From NCBI GenBank assembly GCA_028554795.2, contig CM068831.1, forward strand, positions 31,856,644 through 31,920,643: DNA of 64,000 nucleotides. The letters are read 5' to 3'. This stretch comes from Sinohyriopsis cumingii. Lineage: Eukaryota; Mollusca; Bivalvia; Unionida; Unionidae. The notes under the pieces are model-generated. The model searched no databases, had not been told where the DNA came from, and saw only the letters and a list, made by a program, of their open reading frames with translations. A program made the translations under genes and the position numbers. The first letter of the stretch is position 1; each line of letters opens with the position of its first letter. This document shows, piece after piece, positions 38,168-46,400 of this stretch.

Positions 38168-39481
38168 TCTTACAAACAGAGTGATTACTAACTCCTCCTC
38201 TTGTAGATCAATTAGGTTATTTGACTGATCGGTAAGTCTGAAATTAATTCTCGTTAAAAACCGATTATGGCATCGCATATAGACCGGATTAATTGGGCTC
38301 TCAACGATTAAGAATCCGGGAGGGGCTGTTGGTGAAAATGAATAAAGGATATACCCCTGTTGAGCTTGATTTGATTGCTTGGTATCTACCTGGTAACTCC
38401 CTTCGATAACATCACACACTAGATTGATTGCTATCACCGATGCGATATTTACGTTGTATGGAGCAATATGCCTACCACCATCTCCGTTATCGTGTTTGAG
38501 GATAGTTGATGGACTGAAAAAATCATTAAGAGACTTTCTTAGTTCTGGCGCGTTGTATCCTGGAAACTTGAAATCGGGTAAATCGGCTTCTGTGATATTA
38601 TACTCGGTTAGGAATTTTTGTTTATTATCATCTCTGCTATCGGATATCATTTTGACGAATCGTTCATTGATATATTCCATGTCTGATATAAGTTGATTTA
38701 ACACCTCAACTTGTTTTTGTTCTTTTGTTTTCCGTAGTTGTTCTAGTTGCAGTCGGTAATTACGATTAATCTCGATAAAAAAACTATCGATATCATTTAA
38801 ATTAACTGCTAATATGACGAGCGATTCAGGAGTTTCCTTATACCGAAAATAACACTGCATGGCATTCCTGTCTTGAAATATAAACCAACTGGGTAATAAC
38901 GTGTTTTTCATAATAGACAAATTATCTCGATAACTGGGATTAATTTCATGATACGATTGCGCATTCGTGTGCAAATCCGCGGGGATTTCATGAGGTGGAT
39001 TCTCAGGCCAACCTAGTATGGTTCTTATTGAACTGTTATAAATATCAACTATATACCCCGGTGTGCTTATTTCAATCGTCGACGATAACGTCGGTTCATG
39101 AACCGTAAGAGCGATTTTTGATTCTTTTCCTGTGATCGATTTTATCCTGCGTTGAAATTCTTTATTGATTTGTTCTACTTGGTATGACCCAGTTGGTATT
39201 GTAACCTCCTTCCAGTCTGGGGTCCCATCGGGTTTATTTGTCCATGCAAAAACCAGCGAGTTATTAGGTTGTTGTCCGTTAAATGCTTCCGCTCGGATAT
39301 TAGGCCAACTGTGATATACTCGCAATTTTGCCAGCGCTATTTCCTTCACTGGAATCGGAGAAGGGAAGTTTACACTGAATTCTGGCTTCGTTGATGTTAT
39401 CGATATCATATTTGTTTGTACCGGAGTGGTGTTCTCCGCGATCCGTTGAAGTAATTGAAACCCTTCGGGGTTCAGCGACAT
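38159..39481 (-). CDS. Penton-like minor capsid protein
   Basis: 440-residue protein, the last gene of the left gene block, with its stop inside the TIR. By position, size and C-terminal pattern it is the minor capsid (penton-like, single jelly-roll) protein of Polintons, expected at capsid vertices. Visible blocks: an N-terminal TNMISITSTKPEFSVNFPSP; SIRTILGWPENPPHE mid-protein; and NLVCDVIEGSYQVD, then GYILYSFSPTAPPGF, SPINPVYMRC and DLQEEELVITLFVR at the end. A decayed homologue lies at 15170-15615 with the same block order. Start ATG 39481 follows the junction motif AATTAAACACTAG…AATAATAATG. Family assignment is by pattern, not search. Confidence 0.75.
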   Translation of the reverse strand: MSLNPEGFQLLQRIAENTTPVQTNMISITSTKPEFSVNFPSPIPVKEIALAKLRVYHSWPNIRAEAFNGQQPNNSLVFAWTNKPDGTPDWKEVTIPTGSYQVEQINKEFQRRIKSITGKESKIALTVHEPTLSSTIEISTPGYIVDIYNSSIRTILGWPENPPHEIPADLHTNAQSYHEINPSYRDNLSIMKNTLLPSWFIFQDRNAMQCYFRYKETPESLVILAVNLNDIDSFFIEINRNYRLQLEQLRKTKEQKQVEVLNQLISDMEYINERFVKMISDSRDDNKQKFLTEYNITEADLPDFKFPGYNAPELRKSLNDFFSPSTILKHDNGDGGRHIAPYNVNIASVIAINLVCDVIEGSYQVDTKQSNQAQQGYILYSFSPTAPPGFLIVESPINPVYMRCHNRFLTRINFRLTDQSNNLIDLQEEELVITLFVRSL

Positions 39482-39512
39482 TATTATTATTTGTCGTTTC
39501 TAGTGTTTAATT

Positions 39513-40053
39513 TCAACACCGAATATTAACAACCTGCTTGTTTTCAGGAGAATGTTTTAAGCCCATTGAAGTGGTTTCAGCGACGTGGTTTCCAGCTTCC
39601 AGTTGAAAATCCTCGATTTTTGACATCGCGGAGTCATACAACTGGACCATCGTGGAGAATTCAACATCGGATATAAACGAATTATCTATCGCCAACGAGA
39701 TCAACCCGGATAATTTCGAGTACGCGTCGGATACTATTTGATGTTTTACTGTATACTCGTTGAGTTTTTTCTGAGAACACGATGATATCTTTCTAGTGAT
39801 TGCGTTGGCGACTCTAGCAATTGTTGTCGCCGCGGAGATAGCGATTGGAACAGCGATCGGGGCCATCATGGTCACCGTGGATAAAATAACACCGGTACCG
39901 GCTACTATACCTGACACCGAGTACACGACCGCGTCGATGGTGGTTATTTTTCGGCGGTATTTTTTTATTTTTACACGGTATTGTTCGGAAAGCGTTTTCA
40001 AATTCGCGGAGAATTCTTTTACGGTATTGAATCGATATTGATGTGGTGGTCAT
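39513..40053 (-). CDS. Small membrane-like virion protein, 5' end frameshifted
   Basis: Open frame of 162 codons from 40001, beginning with TTG, so the true start lies upstream. A well-placed ATG at 40053, directly after the junction motif, is in another frame, and a stop closes the main frame just downstream of it. A one-base difference within the first 20 codons is therefore likely. The protein has a basic N-terminal segment (YRVKIKKYRRKI) and a long hydrophobic Ala/Ile/Val stretch (VVYSVSGIVAGTGVILSTVT… PIAVPIAISAATTIARVA). A C-terminal helical region follows. Function unknown; such hydrophobic proteins are usual in Polinton virion modules. Confidence 0.6.
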
Positions 40054-40078
40054 TTTTATTTTAAAAGAGCTAGTGTTT

Positions 40079-40957
40079 TTAATTACTTAGATCCGCTACA
40101 AATTCCACATACCATGTAATGTTTGCCCTGGTTAAAGTTCTATCAACGGCTTCAATTGTAAACGGTTCATTTGCGTCCTTGTCTATAATTGTTGATATTG
40201 TATTGTTAAACCCGGATGAACTCGACGATAATATATTAAACTGCATCATTGAAACCAGTGTCAATCGATAAATGCCCTTAACAGTTGTGGTGATATTTAT
40301 TATATCCTGTGTAGGAGTCCAGATAAATGATCCATGCCGAATTGTGTATACCGAGTTGATGGTGTTTTCATGAGGGATTTTTATTTTTGTCACCTCCGGT
40401 AGTCTGTCTTTAATCGCTGCAACATCAGTTTTGATTGTTCCTATTTCCTGTATATGCACGTATAACCCCGCTTTGATCGTTTCAACATCAGTTTTGATTT
40501 TTTTTGTTTCCTGTCCATATGTGTATACATTCCCTTTGATCGATTCAACGTTAATTTTGATTGTTCCTATTTCCTGTGTATGCGCGTCTATACCCCTTTT
40601 GTTCGCTGCAACATTAGTTTTGATTGTTTTTATTTCCTGTGTCGCGTCTACACCCCTTTTGTTCGCTTCAACATCAGTTTTGATTATTTCTATTTCCCGT
40701 TTATGCGCGTCTACACTCCTTTTGTTCGCTTCAACATCATTTTTGATTGTTTCTATTTCCTGTCCATACGCAGTGATATCATTTATAGTTATTGTAATTT
40801 CATCCGGTTTGGTATTTTTTTTACCAAAGAATTTATCAATGGTGTTATCAGCCCTGTTAAAATTTTTTCGTAACGTGTAAAATTGGCCCGACAGCGTTGT
40901 AAACTCCGAAATAGTACTTTTTATCCCTACAAGATTCGGTTCGGTTACCGTCGGGGT
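40079..40957 (-). CDS. Fibre-like protein, stalk and head part (after in-frame TGA)
   Basis: The frame is open from the TGA at 40958-40960 to the stop at 40079, about 292 codons, in the same frame as the upstream part. It starts with LVGIKSTISEFTTLSGQF-type helical sequence. Then come about six register-locked coiled-coil repeats of 21 residues (QEIGTIKTDVAAIK, QETKKIKTDVETIK and similar). It ends with a roughly 105-residue, beta-rich, Ser/Thr-rich domain (IKIPHENTINSVYTIRHGSF … NITWYVEFVADLSN). The architecture (trimeric or dimeric stalk plus C-terminal head) resembles viral fibres or spikes. No homology to a named fibre is claimed. The first start codon after the TGA is a GTG at 40459. Confidence 0.55.
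   Translation of the reverse strand, partial: TPTVTEPNLVGIKSTISEFTTLSGQFYTLRKNFNRADNTIDKFFGKKNTKPDEITITINDITAYGQEIETIKNDVEANKRSVDAHKREIEIIKTDVEANKRGVDATQEIKTIKTNVAANKRGIDAHTQEIGTIKINVESIKGNVYTYGQETKKIKTDVETIKAGLYVHIQEIGTIKTDVAAIKDRLPEVTKIKIPHENTINSVYTIRHGSFIWTPTQDIINITTTVKGIYRLTLVSMMQFNILSSSSSGFNNTISTIIDKDANEPFTIEAVDRTLTRANITWYVEFVADLSN
40398..40765 (-). repeat. 63-bp tandem repeats coding coiled-coil stalk
   Basis: The motif TTCCTG (reverse complement of the QE codons) recurs at 40445, 40508, 40571, 40634, 40694 (as TTCCCG) and 40757. Spacing is 63, 63, 63, 60 and 63 bp. 63 bp is 21 residues, or three heptads, which keeps the coiled-coil register. The 149-codon plus frame at 40431-40880 is the antisense shadow. 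Confidence 0.9.
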
Positions 40958-41398
40958 TCAAAAAAAACTAGCAGTAGTGAGTTGTATATCGGTGACAGAC
41001 TTTTGTATCCCCTCGAACTGATTTGCTTGCGCGTTAAATCTATCATATAAATTTTTTAACGAATTCGACATGGTTATATAATTGTCGCCAAGTGTACTTA
41101 TTTTTCCATTTATCGTCAAGATGGATTCACCTGATTTAAGTCGTCCGTCATCGGTATACAACACGATAGTGTTCTCGGCGGCATCACGCTGTCGTATTAA
41201 AACGTCATTCAGCGACACATTACTGGATTTCAATTTACCCTGGCGGTCTTGAAATACAACTATTTCGCCCGGGTCAACACTGGTTAGATTTAACGTATCA
41301 GCGATTTCATCCTCGATTAGTTTTTTTATGTCATCGGTGGCGAGCGTTTCCGTGGATTCTTTCAGCGCCGAAACCGGTCGTCCCCAGATATCAATCAT
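40958..41398 (-). CDS. Fibre-like protein, N-terminal part
   Basis: 146 residues from ATG 41398 (MIDIWGRPVSALKEST), preceded by the junction motif TTAATTAAAAACTG…AATAATAATG. Short beta-type repeats follow (GEIVVFQDRQGKLKSS, NTIVLYTDDGRLKSGES), then a helical segment ending DIQLTTASFF and a TGA. The sequence after the TGA continues in the same frame with related helical sequence, so both parts probably form one 438-residue protein interrupted by a single stop. The N-terminus would anchor to the capsid; this is inference. Confidence 0.6.
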   Translation of the reverse strand: MIDIWGRPVSALKESTETLATDDIKKLIEDEIADTLNLTSVDPGEIVVFQDRQGKLKSSNVSLNDVLIRQRDAAENTIVLYTDDGRLKSGESILTINGKISTLGDNYITMSNSLKNLYDRFNAQANQFEGIQKSVTDIQLTTASFF

Positions 41399-41422
41399 TA
41401 TTATTGTAAAAAAATACAGTTT

Positions 41423-41890
41423 TTAATTAACCCGCCGGGCCTCTACGATCCCACTAGTGTATTCGTTTACAACCACATGAGGTGGTTTCCGCGATGATGA
41501 AATCGCCACGAGTACGTTCAATACCTCACGGCCGCATATCGGTGGGTCACTTAATTGTTGTGTTGGCAGCGTGGAATAAAAAACCGGGGCTGAACACGCC
41601 CGGATATACCGCATGAACTCGTTTGGCGGGACTAACCCGTATGAATCAAAATAGACGATCGCACGCGGATCAATTACGTATGCAACCCAATGAGTCCTCG
41701 CTCCGGAGGATTTATCGAGGTTAATTATACCGGTTTCAATATTCCTTGGTTTTGTCGGTAATTGATCCCTCATAAAAACACCTCTGAAGTTTTTTATCGC
41801 TAACGCGTTTGCGGCATCTATTAAATCAAAATTAGACATAGGAGTCATTAAACGGTTCCCGGTAGTCTTAGACCCTTCCCCGAGTACCAT
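41423..41890 (-). CDS. Adenain-like cysteine protease
   Basis: 155 codons. The conserved core begins MSNFDLIDAANALAIKNFRG, then VFMRDQLPTKPR, a feature of Polinton proteases. The catalytic set is visible: His67 (ARTHWVAYV), Asp82 (YFDSYGL) and Cys119 (PPICGREVLN), with Gln112 nearby. It would cleave capsid precursor proteins during maturation. Adenoviral protease is the distant relative. The true start is probably Met15 or Met18 (41848 or 41839), because the first 14 codons lie in a duplicated 24-bp stretch. No copy of this gene was recognised among the decayed remnants. Confidence 0.85.
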   Translation of the reverse strand: MVLGEGSKTTGNRLMTPMSNFDLIDAANALAIKNFRGVFMRDQLPTKPRNIETGIINLDKSSGARTHWVAYVIDPRAIVYFDSYGLVPPNEFMRYIRACSAPVFYSTLPTQQLSDPPICGREVLNVLVAISSSRKPPHVVVNEYTSGIVEARRVN

Positions 41891-41922
41891 GAATACGGGG
41901 TTCCCGGTAGTCTTAGACCCTT
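41854..41922. repeat. 24-bp exact direct repeat at the protease 5' end
   Basis: An identical 24-bp sequence (starting GGTTCCCGGTAGTCTTAGAC) occurs at 41854-41877 and 41899-41922, 45 bp apart. It replaces the usual intergenic junction motif between this gene and the one at 41928. Confidence 0.9.
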
Positions 41923-41927
41923 TCCGG

Positions 41928-42320
41928 CTACGGGTCGTTTTTTTTATAGCCTTTCCCGGTTGCCTTCTTCAATGCCATTCCCGCCGCGGTACCAACGGCT
42001 CCTAACGCCGCCGCCTTCGCCACTGCTGGGGCCGCCGCGGCAATCAACGCTGGAATCGCAGCTAACAGCGGAAATATCCCACCGGTCCTTTCCATGTTTT
42101 TAATCGCTGCCGCCGAAAAATCTATTTGAACACCCTTTTTATTCTTCATCGCATCATTGAAATGTTTTATTTGACGCGCCGTCAACGATATCTTATGATT
42201 ACCACCTGCCATCTGTGACGGCTTCAGCGTTATTGTGGTTCCACATTGTTTAGCCGACTTTGATCGTAATTTCTTGACTTGACCATCGGTCAACTCTACA
42301 CCGACAACACTATACGACAT
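41928..42320 (-). CDS. Small conserved Polinton virion protein
   Basis: 130 residues. The N-terminal half is MSYSVVGVELTDGQVKKL, SAKQCGTTITLKPSQMAGGN and KISLTARQIKHFNDAMKNKK. This is a repeated 'K…(20)…S.SQ..GG' pattern that I associate with a small protein near the capsid gene in Polintons and adintoviruses. The C-terminal half is a hydrophobic Ala-rich helix (IFPLLAAIPALIAAAAPAVA) and a basic tail (KKATGKGYKKNDP). QMAGGN fits the adenain consensus (M/I/L)XGG|X. Probably a membrane-active or core virion protein; role inferred. The ATG at 42320 follows the junction motif ending ACAATAAAA. Confidence 0.65.
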   Translation of the reverse strand: MSYSVVGVELTDGQVKKLRSKSAKQCGTTITLKPSQMAGGNHKISLTARQIKHFNDAMKNKKGVQIDFSAAAIKNMERTGGIFPLLAAIPALIAAAAPAVAKAAALGAVGTAAGMALKKATGKGYKKNDP

Positions 42321-42349
42321 TTTTATTGTAAACGCGTTTATGTTTTCAA

Positions 42350-43774
42350 TTACATGTTTTCCACTGGTGCATCAACGATTCTCATTCGTCCACCAACACC
42401 TTCCAACAGCATTGATTTATCGCTGAGAATGACAGCAACCGCTCTATAATTAACACCACCCGGGGCTATACGAGCTCGGAAGTGTATATCAACGACGGAC
42501 TGTCTCGTTAAATCAAGATGTTCCAACGAAAAGTAATAAATCGGATACAGGATTTTAAAATCAAGTTGTGATATTTGCAAACCGGTGTCGACGTTTTGAT
42601 CACGCGCCATAAATGACAGCAATCGATGGTACACACGTGCGACATGGTTGTTGTCGTAATTAAGCTGTATATCCTCTGATGGTTCCTGTTGTCCGTTTAT
42701 TCTCAGCGAAACCTCCCTGACTCCTAATCGATCAAATATCATATGACTGTGTTCTTGATTATTCAATCGATCCCTATTCTGTAACGCAACAAATATATTA
42801 CGCGGGGCTGAAACGCCTTGTTTTGATGCTAGGTGCCATGTAAATGTATCGGCTACATTATCCTCTTTAGCATCAGTTGTTACCGCTAGCCAACTTAACA
42901 ACGATTTTCCCCCCTGTTCCATAAATGATAACAATCGTGCTTCCGTGGTAACTGATGGAGTTAACACCGGCATCCACAATGCTATTTTAGTTAAAACGAC
43001 TTTACCGGCAGCGACACCAGCAGCACGCCATATTGCATTGTTATCATCGCCCCTTCGCGATAGCGCAATTGTATGCTTAGCCCCATAGATAACTTTTCTG
43101 ACATTTCTACAAAATCCGAATATGTGATGGAGTGGAATCGCGCATGAAAACTGTCGGCGTTGTCCTTGCAACATCCCTAATCGTGTTGCAAACCCTAGAT
43201 TAAAATTATCGTTAGTACTTTTTATAATAGTAAATTCATCGCTTGGTCTTGCCCTGCGGTCTGGGTTGGCTGCTTCAACCTGGTTAACTGCGGTATCTCC
43301 CCCCGTCAGCACGTTAATGTACTGAATATGATCAGCGTTATTAGTGGTGTCCTTTGCGAACATCATAGATGGGCCCGCCGATCTTGTATAATCATCTGAG
43401 TATCTTGCTAGCCCGATTATCGTTGTTGCAACATCAACATCGTTTTCTATTGATTCAATTTCTCGTCCGTCAATAAGATATCTGGCACTCTCAAATAACG
43501 CCATGATACCGTTGTTGACAAAACCAACTCGAACACGGCCGTCATTTGCGTATGGTGCATTATCGGCAACATTTGTTACAAGTTCTCCCTCAATTTCGAT
43601 AAACGCTTCACACGGCAAAAAGTATTTACTGGTATCTTGGACTTGAAGTTCAATTCGCGATCGTAGGTTGGCTTGTGGTGGTTGATAGGAATAAAATTGA
43701 TAATCACGGACAGAATCATCCCTGCGCACTGGGGCGTCCATATCAAACGCGGGATCAGCGGTTTGCGCAAACAT
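42350..43774 (-). CDS. Major capsid protein (double jelly-roll)
   Basis: About 474 residues from ATG 43774 (MFAQTADPAFDMDAPVRRDD). This start is chosen over ATG 43789 because the copy at 24108-25391 also begins MF after a TATAATAAAG-type leader. Order: DYQFYSYQPPQANLRSRIEL, then the first barrel (SKYFLPCEAFIEIEGELV), an NDNFNLGFATRLGML loop and IPLHHIFGFCRNVRKVIYGA. Then come the second barrel (GVREVSLRINGQQEPSEDIQ) and a C-terminus with RIAPGGVNYRAVAVILSDKS. Length and pattern fit Polinton MCPs that build pseudo-hexameric capsomers. Assigned by pattern and position next to the protease and penton-like genes. Confidence 0.85.
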   Translation of the reverse strand: MFAQTADPAFDMDAPVRRDDSVRDYQFYSYQPPQANLRSRIELQVQDTSKYFLPCEAFIEIEGELVTNVADNAPYANDGRVRVGFVNNGIMALFESARYLIDGREIESIENDVDVATTIIGLARYSDDYTRSAGPSMMFAKDTTNNADHIQYINVLTGGDTAVNQVEAANPDRRARPSDEFTIIKSTNDNFNLGFATRLGMLQGQRRQFSCAIPLHHIFGFCRNVRKVIYGAKHTIALSRRGDDNNAIWRAAGVAAGKVVLTKIALWMPVLTPSVTTEARLLSFMEQGGKSLLSWLAVTTDAKEDNVADTFTWHLASKQGVSAPRNIFVALQNRDRLNNQEHSHMIFDRLGVREVSLRINGQQEPSEDIQLNYDNNHVARVYHRLLSFMARDQNVDTGLQISQLDFKILYPIYYFSLEHLDLTRQSVVDIHFRARIAPGGVNYRAVAVILSDKSMLLEGVGGRMRIVDAPVENM

Positions 43775-43805
43775 TTTATTATTTATCATGTTGATGTTTA
43801 ATTCA

Positions 43806-44273
43806 TCAACGTCGTTTTCGTCGTAAGTTCTTTAAGCCACTTCCCGCTATCGCGTTCATGAGCGCCTTGGTTGTTGCATCGGTGGATGGCTTTGCCAGAG
43901 CCGCCAACGACTCTAGTTTTTCTTCCACGGCGTTATTTATTACTTTACTGACATTTGCAGGCATCACTGTCGTTGATGGCATCACCGGTGGTTTCTGTTT
44001 TCTTTTTCTCACCAACGACATTAGTTTATCTCGTGCTGCAGAAAACGCCCTTCCGGCAACATCTCCAATAGCACTAATTCCCTTATCACGAATAACATCA
44101 ATGGCCTTCATTCCTAATTGTTTGGCTAACGGCGCCACTTTTGGAGCCATTCTTGTAAATAACCCCGCAATGGTGCTACCGAGACCGTCTCCGTACCACT
44201 CGCGGTATACGGGCAATCGCGAGTTTACCACGTAGACGCTGACTGGTTTATCATGGTTGTAGTGTATAATCAT
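43806..44273 (-). CDS. pVI-like small basic virion protein
   Basis: 155 residues starting MIIHYNHDKPVSVYVVNSRL, with EWYGDGLGSTIAGLFTRMAP (Gly-rich amphipathic segment) and AARDKLMSLVRKRKQKPP (basic). The end is NAIAGSGLKNLRRKRR. Gly-rich amphipathic helix plus basic tail is typical of adenovirus pVI/pX-type cement or core proteins, which Polintons encode next to the MCP. IAGS|G matches the other adenain consensus (M/I/L)XGX|G. The ATG follows the palindromic junction AAAACACTGGTGTTTT. A decayed copy is at 25460-25807. Confidence 0.65.
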   Translation of the reverse strand: MIIHYNHDKPVSVYVVNSRLPVYREWYGDGLGSTIAGLFTRMAPKVAPLAKQLGMKAIDVIRDKGISAIGDVAGRAFSAARDKLMSLVRKRKQKPPVMPSTTVMPANVSKVINNAVEEKLESLAALAKPSTDATTKALMNAIAGSGLKNLRRKRR

Positions 44274-44330
44274 CTTTATTATAAAAAAACACCAGTGTTT
44301 TCCAATTAGTGATTGATCACCAGTGATTGA

Positions 44331-45305
44331 TCAATCGCTGTAATGACCGTGGTCCACGAGTTCGTCTATGAGCGTTCGATATACATTAATGTCCATGATA
44401 CCACCGGCAAATAACCGCCTGCAAATATCAGCGGCCTCATTGATTATTTCCGGAGAGTTATTTCCGGCTCGTTTTCCTCCGATTAGTACTTCCAGCCGTG
44501 ATATATCACTGAGAACACTACCAGGACAAGTAACGTCTTTACCAACAGAGTATCCTTTTCCGTGCTTTGGTCCTTCATTTTTTACTTTATTGTGGAATAT
44601 TATATAATTATTATCACGCAATGGTAATACATTTTTATGTTTACTTGCCAAATACACTATTCTTGTCCAGTCCTTTAACGACCTTATATTTTTCTCGTAG
44701 CTGCTATTGATATGCTCATCTCGTGTGCCCTTAGCAAAATTTGTAACAGTAAAATTGACTAATTCTTCGTAGCCGAGATTTCTAATTGTGTCTATTGTGC
44801 TCTTTTTAAGTACATTACGGGGTATATTCTCCTTTATCTCTATTTCTTCCGGTATTTCTTCCGGTATTTCTTCTTCTGGTTCTCTTGCGGTGGCGCCTAG
44901 TTCTTCTTCGTCGGCGATTGTAACATAAGGTTCTTGTGGATCGGGGGGCGGTGCAATAGGTCGTGGTTGGCGCTGTTGTAGTTCTTTTAATACTCGTTCT
45001 TTTCGTTGTTGTTGCCGTGAGGTGGTTACTATATCCACGGGAAGTGTTTCTAAAGACTTTTTTGTTTGTTCGGTCTGAGCCGCTATCTTTTCAAGCGCAC
45101 CGATGACGGGCACAGTTGCCGCCGTAACATCTTTGGTCGCTTTAGTTACCGGAGCAAAGAGTTGTTCACTTCCAACAGCAAAATCAGTTTGTAGTTGTTG
45201 CCGCGTTTGAAGTTGTTTTCGGACCCTGTCTCGTAACGGTATGAACTTTTTAAGCGCTACTAGCCGCTCTCTGGCTAGCCGAGTAGTAAGTGATTCGCCT
45301 ACCAT
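44331..45305 (-). CDS. Conserved Polinton structural protein, function unknown
   Basis: 324 residues. N-terminal helical region (TTRLARERLVALKKFIPLRD), central Pro/Glu-rich linker (PRPIAPPPDPQEPY; EEEIPEEIPEEIEIKENIP) and a folded C-terminal domain. That domain has ELVNFTVTNFAKGTR, KHGKGYSVGKDVTCPGSVLS and SRLEVLIGGKRAGNNSPEII. Then comes ADICRRLFAGGIMD. The C-terminal domain is shared with a fragment of the other lineage (14930-15165), so it is an ancient Polinton component, probably virion-associated. Start ATG 45305 follows TATAATAA. Confidence 0.6.
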   Translation of the reverse strand: MVGESLTTRLARERLVALKKFIPLRDRVRKQLQTRQQLQTDFAVGSEQLFAPVTKATKDVTAATVPVIGALEKIAAQTEQTKKSLETLPVDIVTTSRQQQRKERVLKELQQRQPRPIAPPPDPQEPYVTIADEEELGATAREPEEEIPEEIPEEIEIKENIPRNVLKKSTIDTIRNLGYEELVNFTVTNFAKGTRDEHINSSYEKNIRSLKDWTRIVYLASKHKNVLPLRDNNYIIFHNKVKNEGPKHGKGYSVGKDVTCPGSVLSDISRLEVLIGGKRAGNNSPEIINEAADICRRLFAGGIMDINVYRTLIDELVDHGHYSD

Positions 45306-45360
45306 TTATTATAAATTGCTCCGTAGTTTCTAATTTCCCTGTGGCAGCCGTTACCACGAC

Positions 45361-45376
45361 CTATGGGGGGGGGGGG
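45361..45376. repeat. G-run
   Basis: CTATG followed by a run of 12 G at 45365-45376, between the structural-protein gene and a small ORF. Possibly variable in length between copies. Confidence 0.8.
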
Positions 45377-45485
45377 AAATGTATACAACGTCCGTACGCT
45401 ACATGCCAGGCTCCACGGAGTTTTCGTCTATAATCCTTCTAATGTTTTTAATTTTATTAGAGATTTCTCGACGTCGTTCAAAAGC

Positions 45486-45776
45486 CTATCCGAGTTTTTT
45501 TCGTACTGTCTCAACGGCAGTAAATAGTCCAATAAATGCATTTACGTCATTGCCATACAGGTTTTCATTGATCGTATATTGTAATAGCTTTATAAAAGAA
45601 TACTCGCGTGGCAAGGTATATCGACCTTTCTTTGATTGCTCATTAATAATTTCATAATCGGACAATATTTTTTGGTTATCAAGCTTATCAGATAATACAA
45701 TTCCTTGATTTTTTAATTTTAAAATCTCGGTTAATATATTATTGATGTCTTCGATATTCATATTCTTATAAAACAT
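45486..45776 (-). CDS. Small ORF of unknown function
   Basis: 96 residues from ATG 45776: MFYKNMNIEDINNILTEILK, then NQKILSDYEIINEQSKKGRY and FIGLFTAVETVRKKLG. Helical, soluble. After the TAG at 45486 the same frame continues open for 28 more codons (AFERRREISNKIKNIRRIID…), which looks like a coil extension. The stop may therefore be recent or readable. No family recognised, and no copy found among the decayed remnants. Confidence 0.45.
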   Translation of the reverse strand: MFYKNMNIEDINNILTEILKLKNQGIVLSDKLDNQKILSDYEIINEQSKKGRYTLPREYSFIKLLQYTINENLYGNDVNAFIGLFTAVETVRKKLG

Positions 45777-45877
45777 CTTATTTCTAAATAAAAAAAAAAT
45801 TATTTTACAAAATGAACCCTGCGTATCAATCCCGAGGTGTGTTATCTAGTATGAAGTATTTCGTCATGGCGACTTCG

Positions 45878-46387
45878 TCACGGTGACAAGGATTTATTTA
45901 TATACGAAAATCGAATTCTGTGACCCGTCTTTTTTGAGATCGCTGTTTTAGTTATATTCTCTGCAACAAATCGAACTGATTTACTACAAATATCGAAGTA
46001 CCTACCAGCCGCATTCATATAGTGAAATATTTTTTCTTCGTGCGTTATTGTATCAAACGATTTGACACCCCTTGCTTTTTTTGCGTGTTTACCAGTTCCG
46101 CCTTTTTTACTATTTTCACTCTGAGAGATAGCTTGTAGGTTTATAACAGAATTATTTAGACAATCAGAATCAATGTGATCAATAACAAGACCGTCCTCGA
46201 TTGGTCCGTTAAACGCTTCATATACCACCCTGTGAACAAGATACTTCTTCTTTCCGGCACTAAACATCAAATACCCCTGATTATTTACGGTACCAACCGG
46301 CTTCTTCAGTCTACAATTTCTAACAACGCCGTCGCAAGATGCCTCGTAATTAACGAGCACAGGATGCGGCTGAAATTCTTGGTTCAT
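45878..46387 (-). CDS. Free-standing HNH endonuclease
   Basis: 169 residues. VHRVVYEAFNGPIEDGLVID followed by HIDSDCLNNSVINLQAISQS is the HNH core seen in phage and algal-virus homing endonucleases: 'H.xYxxFxG', then 'VDHIDxxxxNN', then 'NL'. Here the aspartate-histidine pair DH and the N-N are present. The N-terminal part (CDGVVRNCRLKKPVG.. GYLMFSAG) fits a NUMOD4-like DNA-contact module. It would nick or cut DNA, and may be a selfish passenger or aid in element mobility. A second, separate HNH is fused to the polymerase-helicase protein. The ATG is preceded by TATTATTATACAA. Confidence 0.75.
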   Translation of the reverse strand: MNQEFQPHPVLVNYEASCDGVVRNCRLKKPVGTVNNQGYLMFSAGKKKYLVHRVVYEAFNGPIEDGLVIDHIDSDCLNNSVINLQAISQSENSKKGGTGKHAKKARGVKSFDTITHEEKIFHYMNAAGRYFDICSKSVRFVAENITKTAISKKTGHRIRFSYINKSLSP

Positions 46388-46400
46388 TTGTATAATAATA

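Noticed and set aside
40431-40880. 149-codon plus-strand ORF with repeated hydrophobic units
   Set aside because: Shadow of the 63-bp coiled-coil repeats coded on the minus strand.
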